Below are positions 16,799-25,877 of a stretch of DNA of 64,000 nt, in pieces. Below the pieces are notes generated by a model. It saw nothing but the letters and a program-made list of their open reading frames with translations, searched no databases and was not told the DNA's origin. Made by a program: the position numbers and the translations under genes. This stretch comes from Paenibacillus wulumuqiensis (GTDB lineage: Bacteria; Bacillota; Bacilli; Paenibacillales; Paenibacillaceae), in NCBI RefSeq assembly GCF_000971965.1, contig NZ_LAQP01000004.1:372001-436000 (forward strand). The letters run 5' to 3'. The stretch's first letter is position 1. Each line of letters opens with the position of its first letter.

Positions 16799-18997
16799 AT
16801 GAATTTCAGTTCAGACAGGGTACGGCAAAAGCCGGACTGGTGGCATATCGGTGATATAAGAGAACGCCTGCGGTACACGGCGGAAGAGCCGGAATACGAG
16901 ACATGGTGGCAGGATATCCGGGAATACGCGGAGCTGGCGGCAGCGGAGCCTCTGCCTGCGCTAACATTTGAAGCTTTTCGCGAATTTGCCGATACGGGCG
17001 GTCGTGAGCAGTATGAACGGATTTATTTTGAAAGGCGGGGACGGGTAGGAGCACTGGCAATGATGGTACTGCTTGGTATGTCCGGCACGGATACAGATCA
17101 TTTACGACAGACATTGGATGAAGCAGCAACGAATGCTGCCTGTATCGATAGAGATCCGGTAATGCAAGAACGGTCTGATGCTACATACGAAGTTGATATG
17201 GTTTGTACAACCGCTGCCACGGATGTTGTCTATGTGCGTGCGCTGGAAGAGGCACTCTGGGATCTGTGCGGGGAATATACATGGTGCCTTAACGCGCATC
17301 TGCCTGAAGTGCCTGCCTATCCGGTATGGGAAGAAATCGATCTGTTCGCAGCAGAGACTGCCGGTATGCTGGCTGAGCTGGTAGTGCTGATGGATGGAAA
17401 AGTGGATAATCGCATCATCCAGCGTATGCGTGATGAAGTACTGCGCCGGGTGCTGGAGCCTGCAGGTGATCTGTCACGTACCTTTGGCTGGGAGACGGCA
17501 CATCACAATTGGTCCGCAGTATGTGCAGCCGGCTGTGGTATAGCGGCTTTGCTGCTGCTGGAGGATCGTGAGCAGCAGATGGTGGTGATTGAACGCATGA
17601 AGCGTGCAGCAGAGCATTTTCTGGCCGGTTATGGCGAGGATGGGGGCTGTGCGGAAGGGCTGGGTTACTGGATATATGGATTCGGCTATTATACATATTG
17701 GATGGATATGCTATCGAAGGCTGATCCGGATGGCAACCATCGGATGGATGATCCCAAGATTGCGGAGATAGCCGCTTTTCCGGAGCGTGTTCATCTGTCA
17801 GGGGGAAGATTTGTTAATTTCTCGGACAGCGGGGAACAGGAGATTCTGCCGCCAGGGTTACTGTCCCGCCTGGCAGAAATGACCGGGCAATCGTATTCGT
17901 TGCCGTTCGCTCTACCGGCTCTCCGGCAAGATCCCTGCCGCCGATGGGGACATCTGCTGCGGAATATATTATGGTCGGAACCATTTTATTTCAGGTCATC
18001 CGTAGTAGAGACGGCGAACCGGGAGGATGGATCTGTTAATGCTGCCGGTACAAGTTTGGTGAAAGAGGGGCATAACGCATCTGTATCTGCAGCATCTGCA
18101 GAGGAGAAAGCTGCCGGACATCGAAAAGGACTATTTAATCATTACTGGACAGTTCTGTGCTGGCTGGTCAGCCGGGCAGAGCAGGAGACTCAGCAACAAC
18201 AGCCAATAAAGCAAGGATCGGAAGCGGATCATCCCTTTACCGCTGCTTTTGCTGCGAAAGGAGGGCATAATGATGAGCCGCATAATCATAATGATCTGGG
18301 CAGCTTTATCCTGCATGCAGGCGGAGAAAATATCCTCTGTGATCCGGGAGCGGGGATGTATACACAGGCTTATTTTGCTGCGGGAAGGGAACATATTCTG
18401 AACATTTCCTCCGCCGGGCATTCGGTTCCGCAGATCAACGGGTATGAACAGCAATCCGGCCTTGATGCAGCAGCGATCGTACAGCATATCCATACTGCCG
18501 GTCATGAAGTGCAATTTGTGCTGGATCTGACGGCTGCGTATCCGAATGAAGCAGGTCTGGTGGCGATGCACCGGAATTTTCACTGGATTAGGAGCGAAGC
18601 GGAAATGAAGCTGCATTTGCAGGATAGTTTTCAGTTTGTGCAGGCAGCTTATGCAGCAGCCAATGAGACACCCCATGAGACGGCAAAGGGAACACTGCAT
18701 CCAAGTGGAGTACATCAAAAAAACGATAATCGTGTGATTGAGCGTCTGATCAGCCATGTACAACCAGACATACATGCCGAAGAGGTGATCTGGACAGGCA
18801 GCCGGGCACAGGTGCGGATGCAGATTCCAAAACAGCAGTGTCTTATCGAGGTAGAGCGCATCCCGCACCAAGATCATGACGGACAGCCGATTGTGCTGTA
18901 TCGTACTCTGCTTGCATTTAGAAGCAAATTTACAGAGGATATACCGGAACAGCAGCTGGAATGCAGCCTGGAATTTACGATTTCTCCACTTGTATAG
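16799..18997 (+). CDS. Heparinase II/III-like polysaccharide lyase
   Basis: A 732-residue predicted enzyme of the heparinase II/III group, which cleaves uronate-containing polysaccharides by beta-elimination. The N-terminal half is an alpha/alpha toroid with the conserved WETAHHNWSAVCAAGCG and GYGEDGGCAEGLGYWIYG, the latter resembling the tyrosine-containing active-site segment. The C-terminal beta-sandwich includes GHNDEPHNHNDLGSFILH, with the histidine/asparagine cluster typical of the family. No signal peptide, so it probably acts on imported oligosaccharides. Two low-complexity inserts (around residues 405-440 and 620-650) are unusual. The ATG at 16799 sits nine bases from AAAGGAG; ATG 16795 is out of frame. 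Confidence 0.85.
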   Translation: MNFSSDRVRQKPDWWHIGDIRERLRYTAEEPEYETWWQDIREYAELAAAEPLPALTFEAFREFADTGGREQYERIYFERRGRVGALAMMVLLGMSGTDTDHLRQTLDEAATNAACIDRDPVMQERSDATYEVDMVCTTAATDVVYVRALEEALWDLCGEYTWCLNAHLPEVPAYPVWEEIDLFAAETAGMLAELVVLMDGKVDNRIIQRMRDEVLRRVLEPAGDLSRTFGWETAHHNWSAVCAAGCGIAALLLLEDREQQMVVIERMKRAAEHFLAGYGEDGGCAEGLGYWIYGFGYYTYWMDMLSKADPDGNHRMDDPKIAEIAAFPERVHLSGGRFVNFSDSGEQEILPPGLLSRLAEMTGQSYSLPFALPALRQDPCRRWGHLLRNILWSEPFYFRSSVVETANREDGSVNAAGTSLVKEGHNASVSAASAEEKAAGHRKGLFNHYWTVLCWLVSRAEQETQQQQPIKQGSEADHPFTAAFAAKGGHNDEPHNHNDLGSFILHAGGENILCDPGAGMYTQAYFAAGREHILNISSAGHSVPQINGYEQQSGLDAAAIVQHIHTAGHEVQFVLDLTAAYPNEAGLVAMHRNFHWIRSEAEMKLHLQDSFQFVQAAYAAANETPHETAKGTLHPSGVHQKNDNRVIERLISHVQPDIHAEEVIWTGSRAQVRMQIPKQQCLIEVERIPHQDHDGQPIVLYRTLLAFRSKFTEDIPEQQLECSLEFTISPLV

Positions 18998-19138
18998 TCG
19001 GTCAGCAGGCTCCTTTGAAAGGGATGTTCAAGAGTGTGTTGAAATCAGTCAATTCTATCGAATTTGTGGTCGGGATACCGGTGATACAATAATTTCCGAT
19101 ACGATCAGCATAGGAATGAAGGGAGATTGCTGAACCTC

Positions 19139-21169
19139 ATGGAGCATGTATACGCACAGCGTTATGGATGGGAAAAAGCGATGGAAGACTATTGCAGTCA
19201 GTTGGAGGAGACCCATCCACTGGAAGCATCCGACTGGGATCATACGCGGCGGATTCGTCTGCTGTCCCGTATGATCGATCACTACCGTCAGTATCAGACG
19301 GAAACCGGAGAAATTACAGATCCTTATTCAGGTGCAGAGCGCTATTATTCCACGCCCTCGTATGCAATGGCAGCTGCACTGCTGGTACAGCAGGGTAGAG
19401 AGGATCTGCTGTCATCAGCATCATCTGCACTGACCAGCAGTATCGATTCGCTTGTTGGGCATCAAGCGCCGGATCAACATCCGGATTTCTTTCCGGTCAT
19501 GATTATGGGAGCCTATCGTCTGCTCCATCGTCTCGTGCCGCAGCAGGCAGTCTACTGGCAGGAGCAGCTATCCCGAATCGTACCTGAAGAAGCCTACGTA
19601 TTTACGATGAGCAAAATGAATAATCCTAACCGCATGATCAACTGGAATGCGATTATGCTGTCCGGTGAATACATGCGTCATGCGGAGGGACTAACGAATC
19701 AAGGAACCGACTGGATGGATACCTATCTGCAGAATTACCACCTGCCCCGGTTCACTTCGCTCGGCTTGTATCAGGATGGCCCGATGAACCTGCCGAACTG
19801 CCCTTTTGCCTATGATGTGGTGACACGATATCATCTGACCCTGATGATGTTGTCCGGCTATGACGGTCAGGCAGCAGAGGAACTGCGCCGTCATCTGCAG
19901 CACGGGGCGATGAGTTCGCTGCTGTCCCTGTCCCCGCTGGGCGAAATGCCGATTCGTGGGCGCAGTTCCCAGCATCAATGGAATGAAGCGGCGGCAACGT
20001 TAATTTTCACCGTGCAGGCGATTCAGTCACACCGACAGGGACAGCTGAAACTGGCGGGAGCTTACCGCCATGCTGCCGATCTGACCTGGCAGGCGATCGA
20101 GCAGTGGCAGACACCGGAAGGTTGGCTGCATATCGTTCGTAACTATTATCCACCGGAAGAGCGGCATGGCTATGAGGTATACACAAACCATACCTGCTAC
20201 AACCTCTGGACAGCTGCTGCACTCGCCTACAGTATTCAGTATGGGGAGGAACTGGAACAGATTGCTCCATATCCGGTACCTGCCGAACTGGGCAGCCGTG
20301 TGCTGAAGACAGATGGCTGGTTCCAGACGTTGTTCAGTACGGTGCCCGGACAGCAGTTGGTCATCCATACAGCGCTGAACGATCCATATAATATACCGGG
20401 TATGGCGCGCATTCATCATAGCGGTCTGCCGGGGCTGATCGGGCCGTCGGCAGCTGGATACCGGGATCAGGGATTTACCCGGTTTGCCGAAGGAGATGTA
20501 TTCCCGCTCGCCTATACGCCTGCCTGGCAGGCGAGTGACGGACATTGGCATCATCTGGCCGAGGGCATTGCGGGTGCGGAGCCATTCAACTGCGATGTGG
20601 GCGTTGATCCTGCGGATGGCGGCGGATGCTGCACGCTGCTGGAAGATGACTGTACCGGTACATCCAGCCGGTTCGTGCTGCGATGGGAAGGGCCGCTTGG
20701 AGCGATTGGGAGTATTCTTGCCAAGTATGAACAGGTTCCCGGAACAATACGTGTTACTTATGAGTTGGAGGAGAGGGAGCCGCTGGAGCAAGGCGACGAT
20801 ATCATGGGGATCGGTGCATGGCTGCCCTTGTTTATGAGCGATGGACAGCATCTCTCCGATATTGAACCATTTTTCCTGGAGCTGCCTGAGCGGGGACAAG
20901 AATGGTCCGGAAAGGTAAATACAATCACCTCACAGCTGCTGCAATCCCCGTCTATCCCACCGGCTGACGTGGCTGTCCGCAGACAGGGGATAAGGGTCGG
21001 CTACCGTGGCAGTAGACTGGAGATTATACCTTTGACGCCGGACGTGCATATTGCTTTTCCGGAAGAGGCATCGTTCGTAGCCTGCCGCAATGGTCTGCTG
21101 CGGGGCGCACGGCTGGAAGCAAGCGGCAAACAGCTGGCTTTTGAGATCAGGCTGGGTGGAAAAGGGTGA
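19139..21169 (+). CDS. Large uncharacterised enzyme of the glycan locus, probable alpha/alpha-toroid fold
   Basis: No family is confidently recognised. The protein has about 676 residues and no signal peptide. The first 370 residues are helical with features typical of alpha/alpha-toroid glycan enzymes (NPNRMINWNAIMLSGEY, LGLYQDGPMNLPNCPFAYD, GRSSQHQWNEAA, NHTCYNLWTAAALAYS). The last 300 are beta-rich (HWHHLAEGIAG, EPFNCDVGVDP). This two-part plan matches heparinase-like lyases and DUF2264-type glucuronidases. The ATG at 19139 is 13 bases from GGGAG (19121-19125); TTG 19127 is an alternative but almost touches that site. A TACAAT hexamer about 55 bases upstream may be its promoter. The next ORF overlaps its stop codon. 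Confidence 0.75.
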   Translation: MEHVYAQRYGWEKAMEDYCSQLEETHPLEASDWDHTRRIRLLSRMIDHYRQYQTETGEITDPYSGAERYYSTPSYAMAAALLVQQGREDLLSSASSALTSSIDSLVGHQAPDQHPDFFPVMIMGAYRLLHRLVPQQAVYWQEQLSRIVPEEAYVFTMSKMNNPNRMINWNAIMLSGEYMRHAEGLTNQGTDWMDTYLQNYHLPRFTSLGLYQDGPMNLPNCPFAYDVVTRYHLTLMMLSGYDGQAAEELRRHLQHGAMSSLLSLSPLGEMPIRGRSSQHQWNEAAATLIFTVQAIQSHRQGQLKLAGAYRHAADLTWQAIEQWQTPEGWLHIVRNYYPPEERHGYEVYTNHTCYNLWTAAALAYSIQYGEELEQIAPYPVPAELGSRVLKTDGWFQTLFSTVPGQQLVIHTALNDPYNIPGMARIHHSGLPGLIGPSAAGYRDQGFTRFAEGDVFPLAYTPAWQASDGHWHHLAEGIAGAEPFNCDVGVDPADGGGCCTLLEDDCTGTSSRFVLRWEGPLGAIGSILAKYEQVPGTIRVTYELEEREPLEQGDDIMGIGAWLPLFMSDGQHLSDIEPFFLELPERGQEWSGKVNTITSQLLQSPSIPPADVAVRRQGIRVGYRGSRLEIIPLTPDVHIAFPEEASFVACRNGLLRGARLEASGKQLAFEIRLGGKG

Positions 21170-21297
21170 AAGTGGAACAGGTGGCCGAGCATCTGCATCT
21201 GAATCCGAACTGTTTCAGCTACAAAAGTTATTTCCTGAAGCTGTACAAAATGTATACAGGTCAACCACCTGTCAAAAGCAAAGGAGAGAAATTATGA
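21166..21297 (+). pseudogene. Mini-ORF with AraC-type helix-turn-helix remnant
   Basis: A 43-codon frame from GTG 21166 reads VEQVAEHLHLNPNCFS and then FLKLYKMYTGQPPVKS. This strongly resembles the second helix-turn-helix of AraC regulators (usual form VA..LHLNP.YFS..FK..TGQ.P..Y), with an extra YKSY in the turn and the rest of the regulator missing. It overlaps the preceding gene's stop (GTGA) and the following GH88 start (ATGA), so it would be translationally coupled to both. It may be a decayed insertion of a regulator gene or a small DNA-binding peptide. Confidence 0.5.
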
Positions 21298-22586
21298 ATA
21301 CAACCGAACCGGCTGGCTGGATCACGGAAGCATGGGAATGGGCAAGCGAACGGACGCAGAGCAATGCTGCGGTCATTCAGGATCATTTCCCCCATGTGGC
21401 AGAGAATGGCAAATACGACCGCTGTGCACCGGAGTGGTGGACAGCCGGCTTCTGGCCGGGACTGCTGTGGCTTGTTCATGGAACAGGTGATGACAATCAG
21501 AGCCATCTGCCGGTCCGCAGTCTGCCCACAATAGAAGACGAACAGGAAATGGATCTGGCAAGCGAACTTGGAACGCACCATGAACCGGAGATGGTGGAGC
21601 AGACGGCGGAATCGGCAGCGGAAGGAAAACCTGCACATTATCAATTACCGCTGAGCCGCTGGGCCGAGAGCTGCGAACGTCAGCTGGAGCATTGCCTGTA
21701 CAATCCCGAGCTGGTTGACCATGATCTGGGCTTTATCTGGCTGCTAAGCGGTGTGGCGCGTTATATCCATACCGGTGACCCGGACTCCCGCAGACGCGGG
21801 CTGCTCGCTGCGAATCTGCTGGCTGCCCGGTTCAATGTACGGGGCAATTATATCCGCGCCTGGAATTTTGGTTTGCCCTTTATGGATACACGCGGAGTGG
21901 CGATCATCGACAGTATGATGAATCTGCCGCTGCTGTACTGGGCTTCGCTAGAGACCGGTGATCCACGCTATCGGTCGCTGGCGATAGAGCATGCGGATAC
22001 GATTGCCGGGCAGTTTGTCCGGGAAGATCATTCCATCTGCCATATCGTGGAGTTTGACGCCAGTACAGGAGCGAGGCTGAAGGAGCATGGCGGTCAGGGA
22101 TTCGGACCCGGCTCGGCCTGGGCACGCGGCACAGCCTGGGCATTATATGGATTTGCTCTCTCCTATGCGTATACCGGCAAGCAGTGCTATCTGGAGATCA
22201 GCCGCCAGACGGCAGACTTTTTCCTGGGACAGCTTGGTGAACGGATTGTGCCGTACTGGGATTTCCGGGCACCGGAAGAACACCGGGATGCACTGGACTC
22301 ATCGGCCGCAGCGATCGCCGCCAGTGGACTGCTGGAACTGGCCCGGCATCTTCCGGTCAAGGAGCGGGGAGCCTATGAACAGGCCGGTCAGCGAATCATC
22401 AGGGGATTGTATGAGCAATACTCGACCCGGCAGATCGGTGGTGAAGGATTGATCACCCATGGTACGGTTCATTATCCGGAGCGGCGTCATCTGAATGTAC
22501 CGATCATTTATGGAGATTATTATTTTATGGAAGCATTGATTAAGCTGCGCGGCGGACGGGGACTGTTTACGCCTGGAGCTGTATAA
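21294..22586 (+). CDS. GH88 unsaturated glucuronyl hydrolase
   Basis: Hydrolase removing the unsaturated uronic acid left at the non-reducing end of oligosaccharides after lyase cleavage, which fits its position downstream of a heparinase-like lyase. Family motifs: APEWWTAGFWPGLLW near residue 45, the two catalytic aspartate regions DHDLGFIW and IIDSMMNLPLLYW, and GFGPGSAWARGTAWALYG. The end contains LDSSAAAIAASGLLEL. An insert of about 45 acidic residues (VRSLPTIEDEQ through KPAHYQ, near residues 65-110) is not found in usual members. ATG 21294 has AAAGGAGA; the longer opening from 21090 overlaps the previous gene. 430 residues, cytosolic. Confidence 0.92.
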   Translation: MNTTEPAGWITEAWEWASERTQSNAAVIQDHFPHVAENGKYDRCAPEWWTAGFWPGLLWLVHGTGDDNQSHLPVRSLPTIEDEQEMDLASELGTHHEPEMVEQTAESAAEGKPAHYQLPLSRWAESCERQLEHCLYNPELVDHDLGFIWLLSGVARYIHTGDPDSRRRGLLAANLLAARFNVRGNYIRAWNFGLPFMDTRGVAIIDSMMNLPLLYWASLETGDPRYRSLAIEHADTIAGQFVREDHSICHIVEFDASTGARLKEHGGQGFGPGSAWARGTAWALYGFALSYAYTGKQCYLEISRQTADFFLGQLGERIVPYWDFRAPEEHRDALDSSAAAIAASGLLELARHLPVKERGAYEQAGQRIIRGLYEQYSTRQIGGEGLITHGTVHYPERRHLNVPIIYGDYYFMEALIKLRGGRGLFTPGAV

Positions 22587-22909
22587 GGTAAGCGCAGTTC
22601 ATCAGGATGTCGGTCTATCCTGAATTGTTCTGGCAATACAGATGTGGCAAGCACGGCAATCCTCAAAGTGAATTCGGGCTTGTTTTGGCAGCTTCGTGAA
22701 GAAGCATAGTGAGCGAAGAATAATGAAGAAGACGAATCCGCCAGCCATATTGACGCCGATCGGCCAAAATGGACTATAATAGAACAGAAGCAAGAATTAC
22801 CGACGACGAACCGGGCACATTGTGCCTGGTTTATCGCGTTTGGGAGATAGAATAAACCAGCGGCCTGGCATAAGGCGGACACCATGCTGGCGGAAAGGAG
22901 ACAGGACCG
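22587..22909. other. Intergenic region after the glycan locus
   Basis: Contains a promoter candidate (22750-22780) and a perfect ten-base hairpin AACCGGGCAC / GTGCCTGGTT (22809-22831, one G-T pair) with only TTTA after it, lying in the leader of the next gene. No gene recognised. Confidence 0.5.
22750..22780 (+). promoter_or_regulatory. Candidate sigma-A promoter
   Basis: TTGACG (22750-22755) and TATAAT (22775-22780) with a slightly long 19-base spacer. It would transcribe the small coiled-coil gene and perhaps the methyltransferase. Confidence 0.45.
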
Positions 22910-23125
22910 ATGAATAAAGAAGAACAGCAGGAGTGGATGGAACAGACCGAGACCCTGCTGCGGCAGGAGAGACTGAGTCCCGAAGATGCGGAGGCGGTGC
23001 AGAAGCTGCTTGAGATCGTGAGTGAACTGACCGCAGAGAACAAACGTCTGCGTACCGCTCTCGTCAAAGCCAATTCCAATAAGCCCCGGATGTCCAGTCG
23101 TCTCAAAGACGCACTGTATGAGTGA
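22910..23125 (+). CDS. Small coiled-coil protein, function unknown
   Basis: A 71-residue, highly charged, almost entirely helical protein. Residues about 25-52 (AVQKLLEIVSELTAENKRL) have leucine spacing of a short coiled coil; the tail KPRMSSRLKDALYE is basic. It has a GAAAGGAGA Shine-Dalgarno and promoter, so it is probably real. No domain or family recognised. Confidence 0.65.
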   Translation: MNKEEQQEWMEQTETLLRQERLSPEDAEAVQKLLEIVSELTAENKRLRTALVKANSNKPRMSSRLKDALYE

Positions 23126-23274
23126 TTATGAAGCCATGAATCTCTCTGCATGGACTACCGGCAGACGGACATAGAGAACCATAGAGAGTTATGTTAGAAT
23201 AAATCTGCATTCCGGTTGCAGCCGGCTATGCATAGATACCCGGCAGTTATGGAGCCGAGAGGAGAATAGATGAG

Positions 23275-24066
23275 ATGAGCGGTTATCAGACTCATACCAA
23301 CAACACAGAAAACACCGAAGCAGCCGGCCGAATCGGCTATATTAGCCCCAAGGCAGCGGCTTATCTGGCAAGCAAACGTACACAGGGACTATCGCTGGAA
23401 CGCATTGTGTTCCTTGGTAGAACATTTGAAGAGTACATGTCCATTCTGGGACTGGAAGTGGAAGACTTGAGGGGGCGGCGGATTCTGGATTGTCCGGCAG
23501 GCGCCTGTTCTTTTGCAGCGGAAGCTTCCTTGTTTGGAGCCGAAGTGACGGCCGCCGATATGGCTTATCATTTTGGAGTCGAAGAATTATACAACAAGGG
23601 TAAGCAGGATATCGGACATATGATCCATTCCATGACGGATGCCCGGGAGCAGTATGACTGGTCGACACTGGGTGGCATTCCCCAGTTGGAGACGCTGCGT
23701 ACCGAGGCGCTGGACCGGAGCACAGAAGACCGCAGACTTCACCCGGAGCGTTACATACCGGCGGTACTGCCGGATTTGCCATTTGATGATCAGACATTTG
23801 ATCTGACGGTATCTGCCCATTTTCTGTTTTTGTATGCGGACCGTCTGGACGAGGAGTTCCATATTCGCTGTCTGCGGGAATTGATGCGGGTGACCCGGAC
23901 GGAGATTCGGATTTTCCCGCTGGTCAATTTGAAAAGTGAACGGGTTGCTTATGTGGAAAAAGTGGTTGCCGCTGCCGGACAGGGCAGCTGGGAGACACAG
24001 GAGATTCCTACCGAGTATACATTTCAAAAGGGTGCGGACACGCTGCTTCTGCTGAAGCGTGTATAA
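23275..24066 (+). CDS. Class I SAM-dependent methyltransferase-like protein
   Basis: A 263-residue protein with a Rossmann-type methyltransferase core. Motif I is RRILDCPAGACSFAAEAS near residue 72, where CPAGAC replaces the usual GxGxG loop; motif II is FGAEVTAADMAY. The segment LPFDDQTFDLTVSAHFLFLY corresponds to motif IV. The C-terminus HIRCLRELMRVTRTEIRIFPL matches the usual post-IV helix and strand. Substrate unknown. The CPAGAC type of loop recurs in a group of uncharacterised bacterial proteins. It precedes lpdV by 49 bases and may share its transcript. Confidence 0.8.
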   Translation: MSGYQTHTNNTENTEAAGRIGYISPKAAAYLASKRTQGLSLERIVFLGRTFEEYMSILGLEVEDLRGRRILDCPAGACSFAAEASLFGAEVTAADMAYHFGVEELYNKGKQDIGHMIHSMTDAREQYDWSTLGGIPQLETLRTEALDRSTEDRRLHPERYIPAVLPDLPFDDQTFDLTVSAHFLFLYADRLDEEFHIRCLRELMRVTRTEIRIFPLVNLKSERVAYVEKVVAAAGQGSWETQEIPTEYTFQKGADTLLLLKRV

Positions 24067-24115
24067 TATACAACAGATGTTAAGACCATTCAGGAAAAGA
24101 GAGTGAATATTCATT

Positions 24116-25534
24116 ATGACGATTAATTGTGATATCGCGGTACTGGGCGGCGGAACTGGAGGGTACGTAGCTGCCATCCGTGCGGCACAGCTGGGCAAGG
24201 ATGTAGTCATTATCGAGCAGGACAAGCTGGGCGGCACATGCCTGCACCGCGGCTGTATTCCGAGCAAAAGCCTGCTGCGCAGTGCCGAGGTGTACGCACT
24301 GATGCAGGATAGCGAACAGTACGGCGTAGCGGCAGAACAGGTATCGCTGCAGTTTGACCGGGTACAGTCCCGCAAACAGGGGATCGTGGATCAGCTGCAC
24401 AAAGGCGTACAATATCTGATGCGCAAAAACAAAATCAGAATCGTACAGGGACAAGGACGCGTCATCGGTCCGTCGATCTTCTCCCCGCAGAGCGGCGCGG
24501 TAGCCGTGGAACTGGAAGATGGCGAAATGGAGACGGTGGTCTCCAAAAATCTGATCATCGCCACCGGCTCCCGTCCACGCTCCCTGCCGGGTCTGGAAGC
24601 GGATGGACACCTGATTCTGAACAGCGATCATGCGCTGCAAATGGAGCAGCTGCCTGATTCGATGCTGATCGTCGGTGGCGGCGTTATTGGCATGGAATGG
24701 GCTTCCATGCTGCATGACTTTGGCGTACAGGTTACGGTTGTTGAGGCTGCACCACAGATTCTGCCACTGGAAGATGAAGAAGTGGCACGCGAACTGCGCA
24801 AGCTGATGGAAAAGCGCGGCATTACCATCTATACAGGCGCGGCCCTGCAGCTGGATTCGTACCAGCCGGGCGAGCAGCAGTTCACCATTCAACTGGTGCA
24901 TCAGGAGCAGACGATAGAACTGACCGCTTCCCGGATGCTGCTGTCGGTTGGACGTCAGGCGAATGTGGAGACGATTGGTCTCGCGAACACGGATATTCGC
25001 GTGGAGAATGGATTTATCAAGGTAAATGGAAACATGCAGACGAGCGAATCGCATATTTATGCAATCGGTGATGTGATCGGCGGTCTGCAGCTGGCTCATG
25101 CAGCCAGCCATGAAGGCATTACAGCGGTGAACCATATCTGCGGCGAAGAGACTCATTACAACCCGGCCCAGGTATCCCGCTGTGTGTATACACGTCCGGA
25201 AGTGGCAAGTGTCGGTATTACCGAGAAGGAAGCTGCAGCACAGGGACTGGATGTGAAGACCGGCAAGTTTCCTTTCCAGGCGATCGGCAAGGCGCTCGTA
25301 TACGGCGAAAGCGATGGGTTCGTCAAAGTTATCGCTGACCGCAATACGAATGATCTGCTTGGTGTACAGATCATCGGTCCGCAGGCGACAGACCTGATCA
25401 GCGAGGCTGCACTGGCGCAGTTCCTCAACGCCACACCATGGGAGATCGGCCAGGCGGTGCATGCGCATCCGACACTGGCCGAGATTATGGGCGAAGCGAT
25501 GCTCGCGGTGGATGGCAAAGCGATCGGCATGTAA
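24116..25534 (+). CDS. lpdV: Dihydrolipoyl dehydrogenase (E3) of the branched-chain 2-oxoacid dehydrogenase complex
   Basis: FAD-dependent E3 component that reoxidises the lipoyl group of the E2 core with NAD+. The N-terminal FAD-binding GGGTGGYVAAIRAAQLG, the redox-active disulfide GGTCLHRGCIPSK, the NAD-binding VGGGVIGMEWASM, the second FAD site IYAIGDVIGG, and the dimer-interface active-site HAHPTLAEI are all present. 472 residues. It stands first in a bkd gene group and is followed by a terminator-like hairpin before bkdAA. Assignment to the branched-chain complex instead of pyruvate dehydrogenase rests on these neighbours. Confidence 0.93.
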   Translation: MTINCDIAVLGGGTGGYVAAIRAAQLGKDVVIIEQDKLGGTCLHRGCIPSKSLLRSAEVYALMQDSEQYGVAAEQVSLQFDRVQSRKQGIVDQLHKGVQYLMRKNKIRIVQGQGRVIGPSIFSPQSGAVAVELEDGEMETVVSKNLIIATGSRPRSLPGLEADGHLILNSDHALQMEQLPDSMLIVGGGVIGMEWASMLHDFGVQVTVVEAAPQILPLEDEEVARELRKLMEKRGITIYTGAALQLDSYQPGEQQFTIQLVHQEQTIELTASRMLLSVGRQANVETIGLANTDIRVENGFIKVNGNMQTSESHIYAIGDVIGGLQLAHAASHEGITAVNHICGEETHYNPAQVSRCVYTRPEVASVGITEKEAAAQGLDVKTGKFPFQAIGKALVYGESDGFVKVIADRNTNDLLGVQIIGPQATDLISEAALAQFLNATPWEIGQAVHAHPTLAEIMGEAMLAVDGKAIGM

Positions 25535-25550
25535 AAGTGAATAAAAAAGG

Positions 25551-25598
25551 AAAGATGGACTTCCAATCGTCAGACTGGAGAAATCCATCTTTTCTTTT
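25551..25598 (+). terminator. Terminator-like hairpin between lpdV and bkdAA
   Basis: AAAGATGGA (25551-25559) pairs with TCCATCTTT (25584-25592); the loop itself can pair CCA/TGG. TTTTCTTTTTC follows. It probably separates lpdV from the E1/E2 genes at the transcript level. Confidence 0.8.
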
Positions 25599-25877
25599 TC
25601 GTGCAGATGTGATTATAATAGGGTTATGCTCAAGTCTTAGTACCAGGTTTTAAGACAAGCAGACATAAGCACTGGATGGTTTGCTGTTCGCTGCTTATGA
25701 TGAACATGTGGAAGTGGGCAGAGGATGCAGGCGGACAGGCATTTCCGCCGTGAATTTGCGCAATGACTGCATGGGCGTGTAACCTTTACAATATACGGTG
25801 TAATACATCGTAATGCTGGTAAACAGTTAAGAGGGAGAACCCTGTTCTCTCCGTCATTTATGAAGGAGGTACCTGTA
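25599..25877 (+). promoter_or_regulatory. Leader region of bkdAA with dyads and promoter candidates
   Basis: Includes GTCTTA/TAAGAC (25634-25639/25651-25656) and CATAAGCA/TGCTTATG (25664-25671/25692-25699) inverted repeats. A TTTACA...TAATAC cluster lies further downstream and a TATAAT lies at about 25613-25618. No sigma-54 GG-N10-GC promoter, as used for bkd in Bacillus, was recognised. Confidence 0.4.
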
